Below are positions 32,509 to 41,215 of a stretch of 64,000 nt of DNA, piece after piece. The stretch is taken from assembly GCF_049803835.1 (NCBI RefSeq), contig NZ_JBNAGK010000002.1, positions 186,001 through 250,000 of the forward strand, written 5' to 3'. The stretch's first letter is position 1. Each line of letters begins with the position of its first letter. Origin of the DNA: Pacificoceanicola sp049803835. GTDB lineage: Bacteria > Pseudomonadota > Alphaproteobacteria > Rhodobacterales > Rhodobacteraceae. Under the pieces are notes generated by a model, which was not told the origin of the DNA, ran no database searches, and saw only the letters and a program-made list of their open reading frames with translations. The position numbers and the translations under genes are program-made.

Positions 32509-32964
32509 ATGTCCCAAACGAATGACGTGGTCGTCCGCGCGCTGCGCGGCGAGGACGAAGAGCAATGGCGTGCGCTGTGGACGGGTTATCTGACCTTCTA
32601 CGAAAGCAGCGTGCGCGAAGCGGTGTATCAGAGCACCTTTGCCCGTCTTCTGGGGGATGACCCGCAGGACTTCCATGGGCTTGTGGCAGAGGTGGACGGC
32701 AAGGTAGCCGGCCTCGTGCATTACCTGTTTCACCGCCATTGCTGGCGGGTGGAGAATGTCTGCTACCTGCAGGACCTCTATGCCGACCCGTCCGTGCGCG
32801 GCAAGGGCGTGGGCCGGGCATTGATCGAGGCGGTCTATGCCGCCGCCGATGCCGCCGGGGCGCCGACGGTCTACTGGCTGACGCAGGAGTTCAACAGCAC
32901 CGCGCGGCAGCTCTATGACCGCATCGGCACCGTCACCCCCTTCATCAAGTACCAGAGGTCGTGA
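32509..32964 (+). CDS. GNAT family N-acetyltransferase
   Basis: The 151 aa protein has the GNAT acetyl-CoA site: CYLQDLYADPSVRGKGVGRALIEAVYAAADAAGA (residues ~84-118), with the R-x-x-G-x-G/A signature as RGKGVG, followed by YWLTQEFNSTARQLYDRIG. The acceptor substrate is unknown. The stop overlaps the start of the next gene (TGATG), so it is translated with the DUF2927 lipoprotein. The ATG at 32509 is preceded by a poor ribosome site. Confidence 0.88.
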   Translation: MSQTNDVVVRALRGEDEEQWRALWTGYLTFYESSVREAVYQSTFARLLGDDPQDFHGLVAEVDGKVAGLVHYLFHRHCWRVENVCYLQDLYADPSVRGKGVGRALIEAVYAAADAAGAPTVYWLTQEFNSTARQLYDRIGTVTPFIKYQRS

Positions 32965-34346
32965 TGCGCAAAGCCCGTCGTTACCTCATCCCGCTGTACC
33001 TGATGCTGGGCGCCTGCATGCCGGTGTCGCAGACCGATACCGCGACCCGCGCCGCCACCACGGCGGAGAGCACCCTGCCCGCGATGAAAAGCTTTGCCGT
33101 GCCGCATCCGCAGCCGCCGCATGGCTCGAACTCGGACATCGCCCGGGATTTCCTCGACCTGTCGTTCTCGCTCGAATCCGGGCGCGGATTGCAGACCCTG
33201 ACGCGCTTCGAGGGGCCGATCCGGGTGCGCGTGACCGGCGAGCCGCCGGCGACGCTGCAGGCCGACCTCGCCCGGCTGCTGCACCGGCTGCGCACCGAGG
33301 CGGGCATCGACATCGCGCTCGCCGGGAGCGGGCCTTCGAACGTGACGATCCAGGCGGTGACCCGCGCCGAGATCCGCGACCAGCTGCCGACGGCGGCCTG
33401 CTTCGTGGTGCCGAACGTGAGTTCGCTGAAAGAATACGCGGCGGCGCGGCGCTCGCCCCGGGTAAGCTGGTCGAAGCTGAAGAGCCGCGAGCGGCTGGCG
33501 ATCTTCGTGCCCAACGACTCGAGCCCGCAGGAGGCACGCGATTGCCTGCACGAGGAACTGGCACAGGCGCTGGGGCCGCTGAACGACCTCTACCGCCTGC
33601 CGGATTCGGTGTTCAACGACGACAATGTGCATACGGTGCTGACCGGCTTCGACATGCTGATCCTGCGGGCCTATTACGACCCGTCGCTGAAGACCGGCAT
33701 GAGCCGGGGCGAGGTGGCGGACCGGCTGCCGGGCATCCTGGCGCGGATCAACCCCGCCGGGATCGGCGGCACGCCGCAGCGCGTGACCAAGACGCCGCGG
33801 GTCTGGATCGACGCGGTGCAGACCGCGCTCGGACCGGGCGCCTCTCCGGCGGAGCGCCGGGCGGCGGCGACCGAGGCGCTGAAGGTGGCGAGCGCCATGG
33901 GCTGGACCGACCATCGCCGGGCGTTCTCGCATTACGCCATGGGGCGGCTGCTGCAGTCGATCGACCCGGAGGCGGCGCAGGACCAGTTCGTGCTGGCGCA
34001 GCGGTATTTCGGCAATTCCGAGGAAACGCGCCTGCACCGGGCCTATGTGGCCTCGCAACTGGCGGCCTATGCGATCAGCGCCGGGCGGCCGGAGGATGCG
34101 CTCTACCTGATCACGCCGCACCTGGCGACGGCGGAGCGGCACGAGAACGCCGCGCTGCTGGCGACGCTGATGATGCTGCGGGCCGAGGCGCTGGAAATGG
34201 CCGGACAGGTCACCGAGGGGCGGCAGGTGCGTCTGGACAGTCTGGGCTGGGCACGCTACGGCTTCGGCTCGGACTGGGCGGTGCGGGCCAAACTGCGTGA
34301 GATCGGCTCGCTCAGCCCCCTCAGACGGAGCCGCAGCGCGCTATGA
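32964..34346 (+). CDS. DUF2927 lipoprotein
   Basis: The 460 aa protein starts MRKARRYLIPLYLMLGAC, a lipoprotein signal with lipobox L-G-A-C. The part from ~50 to 260 matches DUF2927 (DIARDFLDLSFSLESGRGLQTLTRFEGPIRV, and ECLHEEL-like DCLHEELAQALGPLNDLYRLPDSVFNDDNVHTVLTGFDMLILRAYY), a family resembling zinc peptidases in its HEEL-type helix. The last ~200 residues are helical TPR-like repeats. Function is unknown, probably at the envelope. The ATG at 32964 overlaps the GNAT stop by one base. The next small gene overlaps its end by 4 bp. Confidence 0.85.
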   Translation: MRKARRYLIPLYLMLGACMPVSQTDTATRAATTAESTLPAMKSFAVPHPQPPHGSNSDIARDFLDLSFSLESGRGLQTLTRFEGPIRVRVTGEPPATLQADLARLLHRLRTEAGIDIALAGSGPSNVTIQAVTRAEIRDQLPTAACFVVPNVSSLKEYAAARRSPRVSWSKLKSRERLAIFVPNDSSPQEARDCLHEELAQALGPLNDLYRLPDSVFNDDNVHTVLTGFDMLILRAYYDPSLKTGMSRGEVADRLPGILARINPAGIGGTPQRVTKTPRVWIDAVQTALGPGASPAERRAAATEALKVASAMGWTDHRRAFSHYAMGRLLQSIDPEAAQDQFVLAQRYFGNSEETRLHRAYVASQLAAYAISAGRPEDALYLITPHLATAERHENAALLATLMMLRAEALEMAGQVTEGRQVRLDSLGWARYGFGSDWAVRAKLREIGSLSPLRRSRSAL

Positions 34347-34510
34347 TCGTAATTGTCCTTGCCCTTGTCGGAGCCGTTCTGGGCGGCGTCACCGCCGCCC
34401 GCCGCAAGGGCAACGGCTTCGATATTGCGCAATACGCGGTGGTCTACGCGATCATCCTGGCGCTGATCGGACTGGCGTTGACCATCGGCATCGAGAAGCT
34501 CGCGGCGTGA
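34343..34510 (+). CDS. Small two-span membrane protein
   Basis: The frame from ATG 34343 to TGA 34510 encodes 55 aa: a first span MIVIVLALVGAVLGGVTAA, a short basic loop RRKGNGFDIAQ, and a second span YAVVYAIILALIGLALTIGI. The start overlaps the DUF2927 stop by 4 bp (ATGA), which is good evidence that it is a real, coupled gene. No family was recognised; similar small proteins follow DUF2927 genes in relatives. A perfect hairpin lies 5 bases past its stop. Confidence 0.75.
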   Translation: MIVIVLALVGAVLGGVTAARRKGNGFDIAQYAVVYAIILALIGLALTIGIEKLAA

Positions 34511-34514
34511 GGTT

Positions 34515-34543
34515 GAGAATAATTTCAGTCTGAAATTATTCTC
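34515..34543. repeat. AT-rich hairpin with GTC loop (13-bp perfect stem)
   Basis: GAGAATAATTTCA (34515-34527), loop GTC, TGAAATTATTCTC (34531-34543). It is directly past the small membrane protein stop. Its loop and composition match the element at 17909-17929. A second overlapping pair of inverted repeats (CCATTGGT/ACCAATGG, 34566-34588) follows. It may act as a transcript 3' end. Confidence 0.8.
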
Positions 34544-34689
34544 TTCGGTGTCGTCCTTGGTTGCGCCATTGGTCCGAGCAACCAATGGACGACGCCCCGT
34601 CGAGCGGCGACTCCGCGCGGTATTCTCTGACCGGAGAAGTCACAGGTCGGCGCTTGCCTTTGGCCTCTGCGCACGGCTAGGTGTGGGGC

Positions 34690-35874
34690 ATGTTCGTGCC
34701 CTTCTTCGAAAACCTGCGCAAGGCGGCGGTGCCGGTCAGTCTTCGTGAGTACCTCACCTTTCTGGAGGCACTCAAGACGGGGCTGGTGACCTATGACGTC
34801 GAAGGGTTCTACTTCCTCGCCCGCAGCGCGATGGTCAAGGACGAGCGCCATCTCGACCGCTTCGACCGGGCGTTCTCGGCGACGTTCAGCGGGCTGGAGT
34901 CCATCGGATACGAGCAGGTGCTGGAGGCGGTGAAGCTGCCGGAAGACTGGCTGCGCAGGCAGGCGGAAAAGCACCTGTCTCCCGAGGAGATGGCCGCGAT
35001 CGAGGCGCTTGGCGGGTTCGACAAGCTGATGGAGACCCTGAAGCAGCGTCTCAAGGAGCAGGAAGGCCGCCACCAGGGTGGCAGCAAGTGGATCGGCACC
35101 GCCGGGACCTCGCCCTTCGGCGCTTATGGCTACAACCCTGAAGGCGTGCGGATCGGGCAGGACAAGAGCCGGCACCAGCGGGCGGTGAAGGTCTGGGACA
35201 AGCGGGAGTTCCGCAACCTCGACGACACGGTGGAGCTTGGCACGCGCAACATCAAGGTGGCGCTGAAGCGCCTGCGGCGGTGGGCGCGGGATGGGGCGGC
35301 GGAGGAGCTGGACCTCGATGGCACGATCCGCGCGACGGCAGAGCACGGTTATCTCGACGTGAAGGTGCGCCCGGAACGGCGCAACGCGGTCAAGGTGCTG
35401 CTGTTCCTCGACGTGGGCGGGTCCATGGACGCCCATATCCGGCTGGTGGAGGAGCTGTTTTCCGCCGCGCGCGCCGAGTTCAAGCATCTGGAATATTACT
35501 ATTTCCACAACTGCCTTTACGAAGGCGTCTGGCGCGACAACCGGCGGCGCTGGGACCAACAGACCCCGACCTGGGAAGTGCTGAACACCTACGGGCCTGA
35601 TTACAAGTGCATTTTCGTGGGCGATGCCAGCATGAGCCCTTACGAGATCGCCTATCCCGGCGGCGCCAACGAGCATTGGAACGCAGAAGCCGGGCAGGTC
35701 TGGCTCGGGCGGGCGCGGCAGCAGTGGGCCGGGCATCTGTGGCTGAACCCGGTGCCGGAACGGCAATGGGAGTACACCCAGAGCATCGGGATGATCCGGG
35801 AAATTTTCGAGGACCGGATGGTGCCGATGACCCTCGAAGGGATCGACCGGGGGATGAAGCTGCTCAGCCAGTAG
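34690..35874 (+). CDS. CoxE-like VWA domain protein
   Basis: The 394 aa protein has an N-terminal helical region (FENLRKAAVPVSLREYLTFLEALKTGLVTYDVEGFYFLARSAMVKDERHLDRFDRAF) and a C-terminal VWA fold from ~235 (KVLLFLDVGGSMDAHIRLVEELFSAARAEFKHLEYYYFHNCLYEGVW). The MIDAS motif DxSxS appears as DVGGS, with the usual first Ser replaced by Gly, as is common in the CoxE group. It should pair with the MoxR ATPase at 28165, ~5.7 kb upstream, as in metal-insertion chaperone pairs. The start is the ATG at 34690 (a GTG at 34681 is in frame). Confidence 0.88.
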   Translation: MFVPFFENLRKAAVPVSLREYLTFLEALKTGLVTYDVEGFYFLARSAMVKDERHLDRFDRAFSATFSGLESIGYEQVLEAVKLPEDWLRRQAEKHLSPEEMAAIEALGGFDKLMETLKQRLKEQEGRHQGGSKWIGTAGTSPFGAYGYNPEGVRIGQDKSRHQRAVKVWDKREFRNLDDTVELGTRNIKVALKRLRRWARDGAAEELDLDGTIRATAEHGYLDVKVRPERRNAVKVLLFLDVGGSMDAHIRLVEELFSAARAEFKHLEYYYFHNCLYEGVWRDNRRRWDQQTPTWEVLNTYGPDYKCIFVGDASMSPYEIAYPGGANEHWNAEAGQVWLGRARQQWAGHLWLNPVPERQWEYTQSIGMIREIFEDRMVPMTLEGIDRGMKLLSQ

Positions 35875-36135
35875 CGCCCTCCCTGCCCTGCGAATTGATC
35901 GCGATTTGCCGGAAATTGACCCTTTCCGACCTTGGCGGCGGGGATCACCCGGAACCGCAAGCCCTTCAATTACAAAACATTTTCTCGATCCCGCCCGGTG
36001 CCGGACAAGGGTTCGCCGAAGGTTGGCGGCATTTCGAGTCAAATGCCGCCGCTTCTGCCGGGGACCGTTCATCTTTGGTCAAGTCCCGGGGACCTAAGAC
36101 GGATGCGGTGTGGGAAAATATGTGGAGCGGACGCA

Positions 36136-38202
36136 ATGTCACTGAAATACCGGATCATGATGGCCATCCTGGTCTGTGCCTGTGCCTCGGTGCTGATGGT
36201 TTCGGCACCACTTTATCTCGGGACCCAGTCACTGATCCGCGACGCGGGGGCGCGTGAGGTGATGCAGGCACGGACGCAGGTGCGTACCGGGCTCGAGTCG
36301 CGTATCGCGACGGCGCTGTCCATGGCGCGGACCATCGCGGCGATCCCGCGTGTGCAGCGGGCGGTGGAAAATGCCGACACCAAGGGGCTGCACCGCCTGT
36401 TCGTCAAGGATTTCGCGGCCTTGAGTGCGGCAACCGGCGTGGCGCAGTTCCAGTTCCACACGCCGCAGGCCGTTTCGATCCTGCGGGTTCACAATCCCGA
36501 CGTGTTCGGCGACGATCTGTCCGCGATCCGCCCGATAGTGGTCGAGGCCAACGCGGGGAGCGTGGCGCTGTCCGGGCTGGAGCGCGGCCGCGCCGGGCTC
36601 GGCATTCGTGGCATCGCGCCGGTAACTGACGATGGCGAGCACCTGGGCACGGTCGAGATCGGACTCGACTTCGACCAAGCCCTGCTGGACTCGATCCTGG
36701 CGGACAGCGACATGCATATGGAGGTCTACGTCCTGCCGGATACCGGCATCGACACGTTCGAGGGCACCGAGACCGACCTTGTCCGGATCACCGGGCATTA
36801 CGCCGGGCCGGCGTTGCTGACCCGCGACGAAGTAGGGGCCCATCTTGGGGAGGACGGCATGACGCGCACCGTGCGGATCGACGGTGCGCCCTTTGCCGGG
36901 ACGACCTTCGTGATCGACGACTTCTCCGGCGCCCCGGTGGCGCTGGCGCATGTGCTGGTGCCGCAGGTTTCGGCGGCGGCCATCTCGGAGCGGATGACGG
37001 AACTGGCCATCGGCGCGGCTTTCGCTGCGCTGGTGCTCAGCGCGCTGATGGCCTGGGTCTATGGACGTCGCCTGACCACGGCATTGCACAGGGTCACGGA
37101 CCGGATGCGGCGGCTGGCGGCGGGGGAGACGGATCTGCCGCTGGACGGGCTGCCGAAGCAAGGCGAGATCGGCGAGATGGCGGACGGCTTGATCGTGTTC
37201 CGCGATGGCCTCCTCGAGGCAGAACAGTTGCGGCTGGAGCAGGCCGCGCAGCAGGAGGAGCAGAGCGCGGTGGTGGCGCAACTGGCCAAGGCGCTGCGGG
37301 GCCTGGCGGACGGGGCGCTCGACACACGCATCACGCAGGATTTCGGCGAAGGCTATGCCCAGCTCGTGACGGATTTCAACGCCGCTGCGAACGGGCTGAA
37401 CGAGCTGATCTCGGCCATCGCGGGTGTGGCGGGGACGGTGACGGACCGGGCGAAGGATTTGTCGGAAGCCGCGGTGGACCTGTCGAACCGGACCGAGACC
37501 TCGGCGGCGACGCTCGAGCAGACGGCGGCGGCGCTGGAACAGGTGACCGGCAACCTGCGCACCACGACGGAAGGCGCGCAGAACGCCAGCAACGCCGGCG
37601 CCGGCGCCATCGAGAAGGCCCGGTCCGGTGCGGAGGTGGTTTCGGAAACGGTGCGCGCCATGACCGCGATCGACGACTCCGCCGAGGAAATCGCGCGGAT
37701 CACCGACCTGATCGACGACATCGCGTTCCAGACCAACCTGCTGGCGCTCAACGCCGGGGTGGAGGCGGCAAGGGCCGGATCGGCGGGCAGCGGCTTTGCG
37801 GTGGTGGCGTCCGAAGTGCAGGCGCTGGCGCGGCGCACCGCCGACGCGGCGGGCCGGATCGGGTCGCTGATCAACACCTCCGGCGAAAAGGTCAAGCAAG
37901 GGGTGCTGCTGGTCAACCGCACCGGATCCGCGCTGGACGAGATCGTGGCCGCCGTGGAGGGCGTGACGCAGCAGATCAGCACCATTGCGAACCTCGCGCT
38001 GGAACAGCGGCAGAGCCTGTCGGAGATCAACGTGGCGGTCACCGAACTCGACCAGACCACGCAGAAGAACGCGGCGATGTTCCAGCAGACCAACGGGGTC
38101 AACGAGGCGCTTCTGGAGCAGGGGGAGAAGCTCAAGTCCCTGGTGGCGCGGTTCCGCTATCGCTCGGAGATCGTGATGTTCGACGAAGCGGATGCCGCCT
38201 GA
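36136..38202 (+). CDS. Methyl-accepting chemotaxis protein with periplasmic Cache-type sensor
   Basis: The 688 aa receptor has a first span at ~7-28, a periplasmic sensor (~35-290) with FQFHTPQAVSILRVHNPDVFGDDLSAIRPIVVEANAG and VTDDGEHLGTVEIGLDFDQ typical of dCache-like domains, a second span (~293-315), HAMP (RRLTTALHRVTDRMRRLAAGETDLPL), then the signalling hairpin tip IDDIAFQTNLLALNAGVEAARAGSAGSGFAVVASEVQ. It should feed the CheA/CheW pathway. The ligand is unknown. The ATG at 36136 gives the correct N-terminal span. No chemotaxis operon is nearby, so it is an orphan receptor. Confidence 0.93.
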   Translation: MSLKYRIMMAILVCACASVLMVSAPLYLGTQSLIRDAGAREVMQARTQVRTGLESRIATALSMARTIAAIPRVQRAVENADTKGLHRLFVKDFAALSAATGVAQFQFHTPQAVSILRVHNPDVFGDDLSAIRPIVVEANAGSVALSGLERGRAGLGIRGIAPVTDDGEHLGTVEIGLDFDQALLDSILADSDMHMEVYVLPDTGIDTFEGTETDLVRITGHYAGPALLTRDEVGAHLGEDGMTRTVRIDGAPFAGTTFVIDDFSGAPVALAHVLVPQVSAAAISERMTELAIGAAFAALVLSALMAWVYGRRLTTALHRVTDRMRRLAAGETDLPLDGLPKQGEIGEMADGLIVFRDGLLEAEQLRLEQAAQQEEQSAVVAQLAKALRGLADGALDTRITQDFGEGYAQLVTDFNAAANGLNELISAIAGVAGTVTDRAKDLSEAAVDLSNRTETSAATLEQTAAALEQVTGNLRTTTEGAQNASNAGAGAIEKARSGAEVVSETVRAMTAIDDSAEEIARITDLIDDIAFQTNLLALNAGVEAARAGSAGSGFAVVASEVQALARRTADAAGRIGSLINTSGEKVKQGVLLVNRTGSALDEIVAAVEGVTQQISTIANLALEQRQSLSEINVAVTELDQTTQKNAAMFQQTNGVNEALLEQGEKLKSLVARFRYRSEIVMFDEADAA

Positions 38203-38337
38203 GGTCCGGCGAGGACAGGCGGCATCGCACACCGGCTGTGTCAGATGTGCTGCGCCGCGGCGGTTTTTCCCTCTTGTCGTGATGGCGCGTCGGATGCACG
38301 CTGCGGTTGTCTGAAACCACGCAGTCGGCGGCGCGCC

Positions 38338-38682
38338 ATGTCTGACGAAGACCCACCGGGGCAAAGAGGCGGCGTAACGGTGTACATCCGCGATGAGAGC
38401 CTGACCCAGCCGCGCCGGACGGCGGCGCCGCTGACGGTGCCCTCGACCCGGCTGAGCCTTGCCGAGCTGTTCGTGAAGCGGCTGACCCGCGACGAGTCGC
38501 TGCGGTCGCCTTCGCTGCGCGGCGACGGCGCGTCCCTCCGGGCGCGGCTGCACCGGATGCAGCGGGCGCTGGTGCGCGGGCAACTGGTGGTGCTGGTCGA
38601 CGACCGACGCGTGGCGGATACGCAGGACATGCTGTTCGTGCGCGAGGGCAGCCAGATCGTCTTCCTGATGCTGTCAGAGTGA
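38338..38682 (+). CDS. Hypothetical protein (possible)
   Basis: A plausible 114 aa product: MSDEDPPGQRGGVTVYIRDESLTQPRRT, then RLSLAELFVKRLTRDESLRSPSLRGDGASLRARLHRMQRALVRGQLVVLVDDRRVADTQDMLFVREGSQIVFLMLSE. The C-terminal half looks protein-like (alternating hydrophobic strands with a charged helix) and ends just before the convergent SUOX-like gene. No family was recognised, and competing frames exist on the other strand, so it may be false. The ATG at 38338 is the best start. Confidence 0.5.
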   Translation: MSDEDPPGQRGGVTVYIRDESLTQPRRTAAPLTVPSTRLSLAELFVKRLTRDESLRSPSLRGDGASLRARLHRMQRALVRGQLVVLVDDRRVADTQDMLFVREGSQIVFLMLSE

Positions 38683-38706
38683 CGCGCCGGACCGGCGGAG
38701 CCACGG

Positions 38707-39222
38707 TCAGTCGGTGATTTCCATGCGGCTCAGCTGCCAGATGGAACGGGTATAGATCACCTCGGTCCGGAAATCCGGAGAGCGCGCAAAGGGGTAGATC
38801 ACCCAGAGCGGCCCCTTCTCCCGGCGCGACATGCGCTCGCCGTCGATGGCATAGGCCACGATGGGCCCGTCTTCCGTGGCGTCGGACAGGGGGATCTCCA
38901 CCTTGTACTCGTTGATGGCCGCCGCGATGACGGTCTCGCCGTCTGCGGCCACATAATCGAGCAGGTCCCTCAGGCGCACCCCGGTGAAGCGATGCGCCTG
39001 TGTCGTCCAAATCGTGTCGGTGACGATCTCCGCGCCGCCGATCTCCTCGAGCATGGCAAAGTCCAGATCGGCCCTGCCCTCGCCATTGGTGTTGCCGATG
39101 GCGCCGGTGATGGTCAGCACGACGGGCCCTTCCGGCATGGGCAGATCGGCCGCGGGACAGGGCGAGGCGGTCAGAACCGCGAAAAGGGAGACGGCAGCGA
39201 CAGCAGGCAAGGCAGAGGTCAT
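38707..39222 (-). CDS. Periplasmic SUOX-fold (molybdopterin-oxidoreductase-like) protein without Mo ligand, copy 1
   Basis: The 171 aa preprotein has a signal peptide (MTSALPAVAAVSLFAVLTASPCPA) and a mature domain shaped like the oxidoreductase molybdopterin-binding fold: PVVLTITGAIGNTNGEGRADLDFAML...HRFTGVRLRDLLDYV...IPLSDATEDGPIVAYAIDGERMSRREKGPLWVIYPF. The Cys that would bind molybdenum is absent from the mature part, so it is probably not a redox enzyme and may be a sensor or ligand-binding partner. A paralog at 49022 has the same layout, next to a GGDEF/EAL gene. The ATG at 39222 is the start. Confidence 0.75.
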   Translation of the reverse strand: MTSALPAVAAVSLFAVLTASPCPAADLPMPEGPVVLTITGAIGNTNGEGRADLDFAMLEEIGGAEIVTDTIWTTQAHRFTGVRLRDLLDYVAADGETVIAAAINEYKVEIPLSDATEDGPIVAYAIDGERMSRREKGPLWVIYPFARSPDFRTEVIYTRSIWQLSRMEITD

Positions 39223-39445
39223 GAAACGATTCCTTTCCGGCGCACATACGACAACGGCCGGTCCGGACGCATCGCGCCAGCGCGTCGCAGGACGGCTGGT
39301 GCGGCGTGCTCGGCAGGCGGGTTCTCCGACGCGCGCGAACACCTGACGTTTGACAGCATCAGGCGAAAAAATCATCCCTGATTCCGGATGGCATTCCCTA
39401 TACGGAGGAATAGGCCGGTACCGGACCGGCGCGGACCCCGCGGCG

Positions 39446-41068
39446 TCAGCCGCGTCGGCGCAGGACCCCCTCGGCCCAGCGGCGGGAGGAGGCGCCGAAG
39501 CAATCGTGCAGGCTGTCCGCCGCAATCACAGACCCGAGCGCAAGGCGGCCGAGCAGGCACAGGCCGGGGGCGCGGCGGTGATCGGTGTCCAGCAGGCTGC
39601 CGTCGGCGGCGGTGTCGGCACCGAGGCCATCGGCCCGGGGGTGCAGGATGTGCTGGTCCATGAGGCCGGCAACGAGGGGCGCGGCCAGCATCCCGAGGTC
39701 CGGCGCGGGCAGAACCGCGTCGATCATGACCGAGGCCGGGCTGTCGTTCAGGCGCCAGCCGTCCGGGGTCAGGGCGATCTCCGGATCGGCGGCACAGGAG
39801 AGATCGACGAGGCCGCATGCAACCAGCGCCAGCATCTCGCGAACGGCGCTGACCGGTGGGCCGTAGCTGTAGCGCTTGAGGCTCTCGTCGAAGCCGAGCA
39901 GGGCGCGGGCGGTTTCCGGCGCGTGGTAGACGCGGTTGAACCCGATGCGGATCTCGTCCTGCCATTTGCGCCAAACCTGCCCCACGGCATAGCCGATGGT
40001 GGGCGGCATGGTGCCGGTGGCGAGGGCGAGGCCCTCGTGCAGGATGTCCAGCGCGCTGCCCCGTTCCTGGCTGCCGGGGTCGTGCCATTCGGTGTCCAGC
40101 CACTCCGCGACATCGGTGTCGGAAGCGGAAGCGCCCATGGCATGCAGGATGCGGTGCGCGACGGGCGTCAAAGCATCGGAGACAGCCGCCCGCAGGCCGT
40201 CGGGATCGAGCGTCACGGCCCGGGAGAGCGTCTCCGCGAAAGTCCGCGTCTCAGTGTCCAGCGGCGTGAAGCGGGCATCGTGCGCTTCGGTCAAGGGTTT
40301 CGGGAACGGCGGGTGTCCGTCCAGGGAGAACGGCAGGATCTGCGCCGGTTCCTTCCCGGAGGGCCGGTAGCCATCGGCTGTGAAACGGCCGCCCTGCCCC
40401 GCGCTGAGCACCCGCAGCACGTCGAAGCAGGAGAGCGCGAGACCGCGGATCGCGACGGTGCGCCCGGCCCATGCGCCCGCCTCCGCCTGCAGGGCCGCCG
40501 CCGGATAGGCCTGCGCCACGATTGCCCGGCCATCGGCGGCATGGGCCTGCCAGTCGGCAAGCTGGTTGTCCGGGCGGGTGGCGGGCTGACCGAGGGTGAG
40601 CAGCACCTCGCGATGACGGCCGGCGCTGCCGTCCTCGGTGATCAGCACCCAATCGCCCTCCAGCCGCCGCAGGCTGGCGACACGGTGAGGCATGATCCGT
40701 ATGTCAAGCACGCCGGTACGGCGCAGGTCGTCGAAGCGGGCCTGCAGGTAGCGGCCAAGCGCGGCACGCTCCGGGAAGGCGTCCGGGTCCGGCCTGCCGC
40801 CGAGCCAGTCGGCAAAGGGGCCAACGGTGGAAAAGGACGGCGGGCGGATCGCGTTGTCGCGGTGCGGGATGTTCAGCAGGCAGAGCGGGCTTTCGTCCGG
40901 GTCGAAGTTCGGCCCGGCACCGGGGGCGTGGAACGGCTCGTAGACGTGGACGGTCATGCGCCCGCCGGTCTCGCAAAGCCGCTCTGCCAGCGCCTCCAGC
41001 GCACCGAGACCGCGCGGCCCCATGCCGACCACGGCGATGGCGTCCTCTGCTGCGTGTTGCGATCCCAT
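39446..41068 (-). CDS. FAD/NAD(P)-binding protein (NAD_binding_9-like)
   Basis: The 540 aa protein has an N-terminal dinucleotide site, AIAVVGMGPRGLGALEALAERL, then VHVYEPFHAPGAGPNFDPDESPLCLLNIPHRDNAIRPP. A second part holds AVAIRG-like GRTVAIRGLALSCFDVLRVLSAG, and the C-terminus has a long acidic-to-hydrophobic region. This matches the FAD/NAD(P)-binding family (domain NAD_binding_9) often called HI0933-like or hydroxyacylglutathione-associated; its substrate is unknown. The ATG at 41068 is chosen; it is preceded by GAGGGGAG. Confidence 0.8.
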   Translation of the reverse strand: MGSQHAAEDAIAVVGMGPRGLGALEALAERLCETGGRMTVHVYEPFHAPGAGPNFDPDESPLCLLNIPHRDNAIRPPSFSTVGPFADWLGGRPDPDAFPERAALGRYLQARFDDLRRTGVLDIRIMPHRVASLRRLEGDWVLITEDGSAGRHREVLLTLGQPATRPDNQLADWQAHAADGRAIVAQAYPAAALQAEAGAWAGRTVAIRGLALSCFDVLRVLSAGQGGRFTADGYRPSGKEPAQILPFSLDGHPPFPKPLTEAHDARFTPLDTETRTFAETLSRAVTLDPDGLRAAVSDALTPVAHRILHAMGASASDTDVAEWLDTEWHDPGSQERGSALDILHEGLALATGTMPPTIGYAVGQVWRKWQDEIRIGFNRVYHAPETARALLGFDESLKRYSYGPPVSAVREMLALVACGLVDLSCAADPEIALTPDGWRLNDSPASVMIDAVLPAPDLGMLAAPLVAGLMDQHILHPRADGLGADTAADGSLLDTDHRRAPGLCLLGRLALGSVIAADSLHDCFGASSRRWAEGVLRRRG

Positions 41069-41215
41069 TGCGGCGCTCCCCTCATCCAACGGGCGCCACA
41101 GGCGGCCCGCAGGTCAACTCCCGAGTCCGCGACTTTGTTGCAAGACAGCGTGAACCCGGCGGATGACGCGACGCGCGGGCTTGCGCAGCGTGGTTAATGT
41201 TCTATTTTCGTTCCC

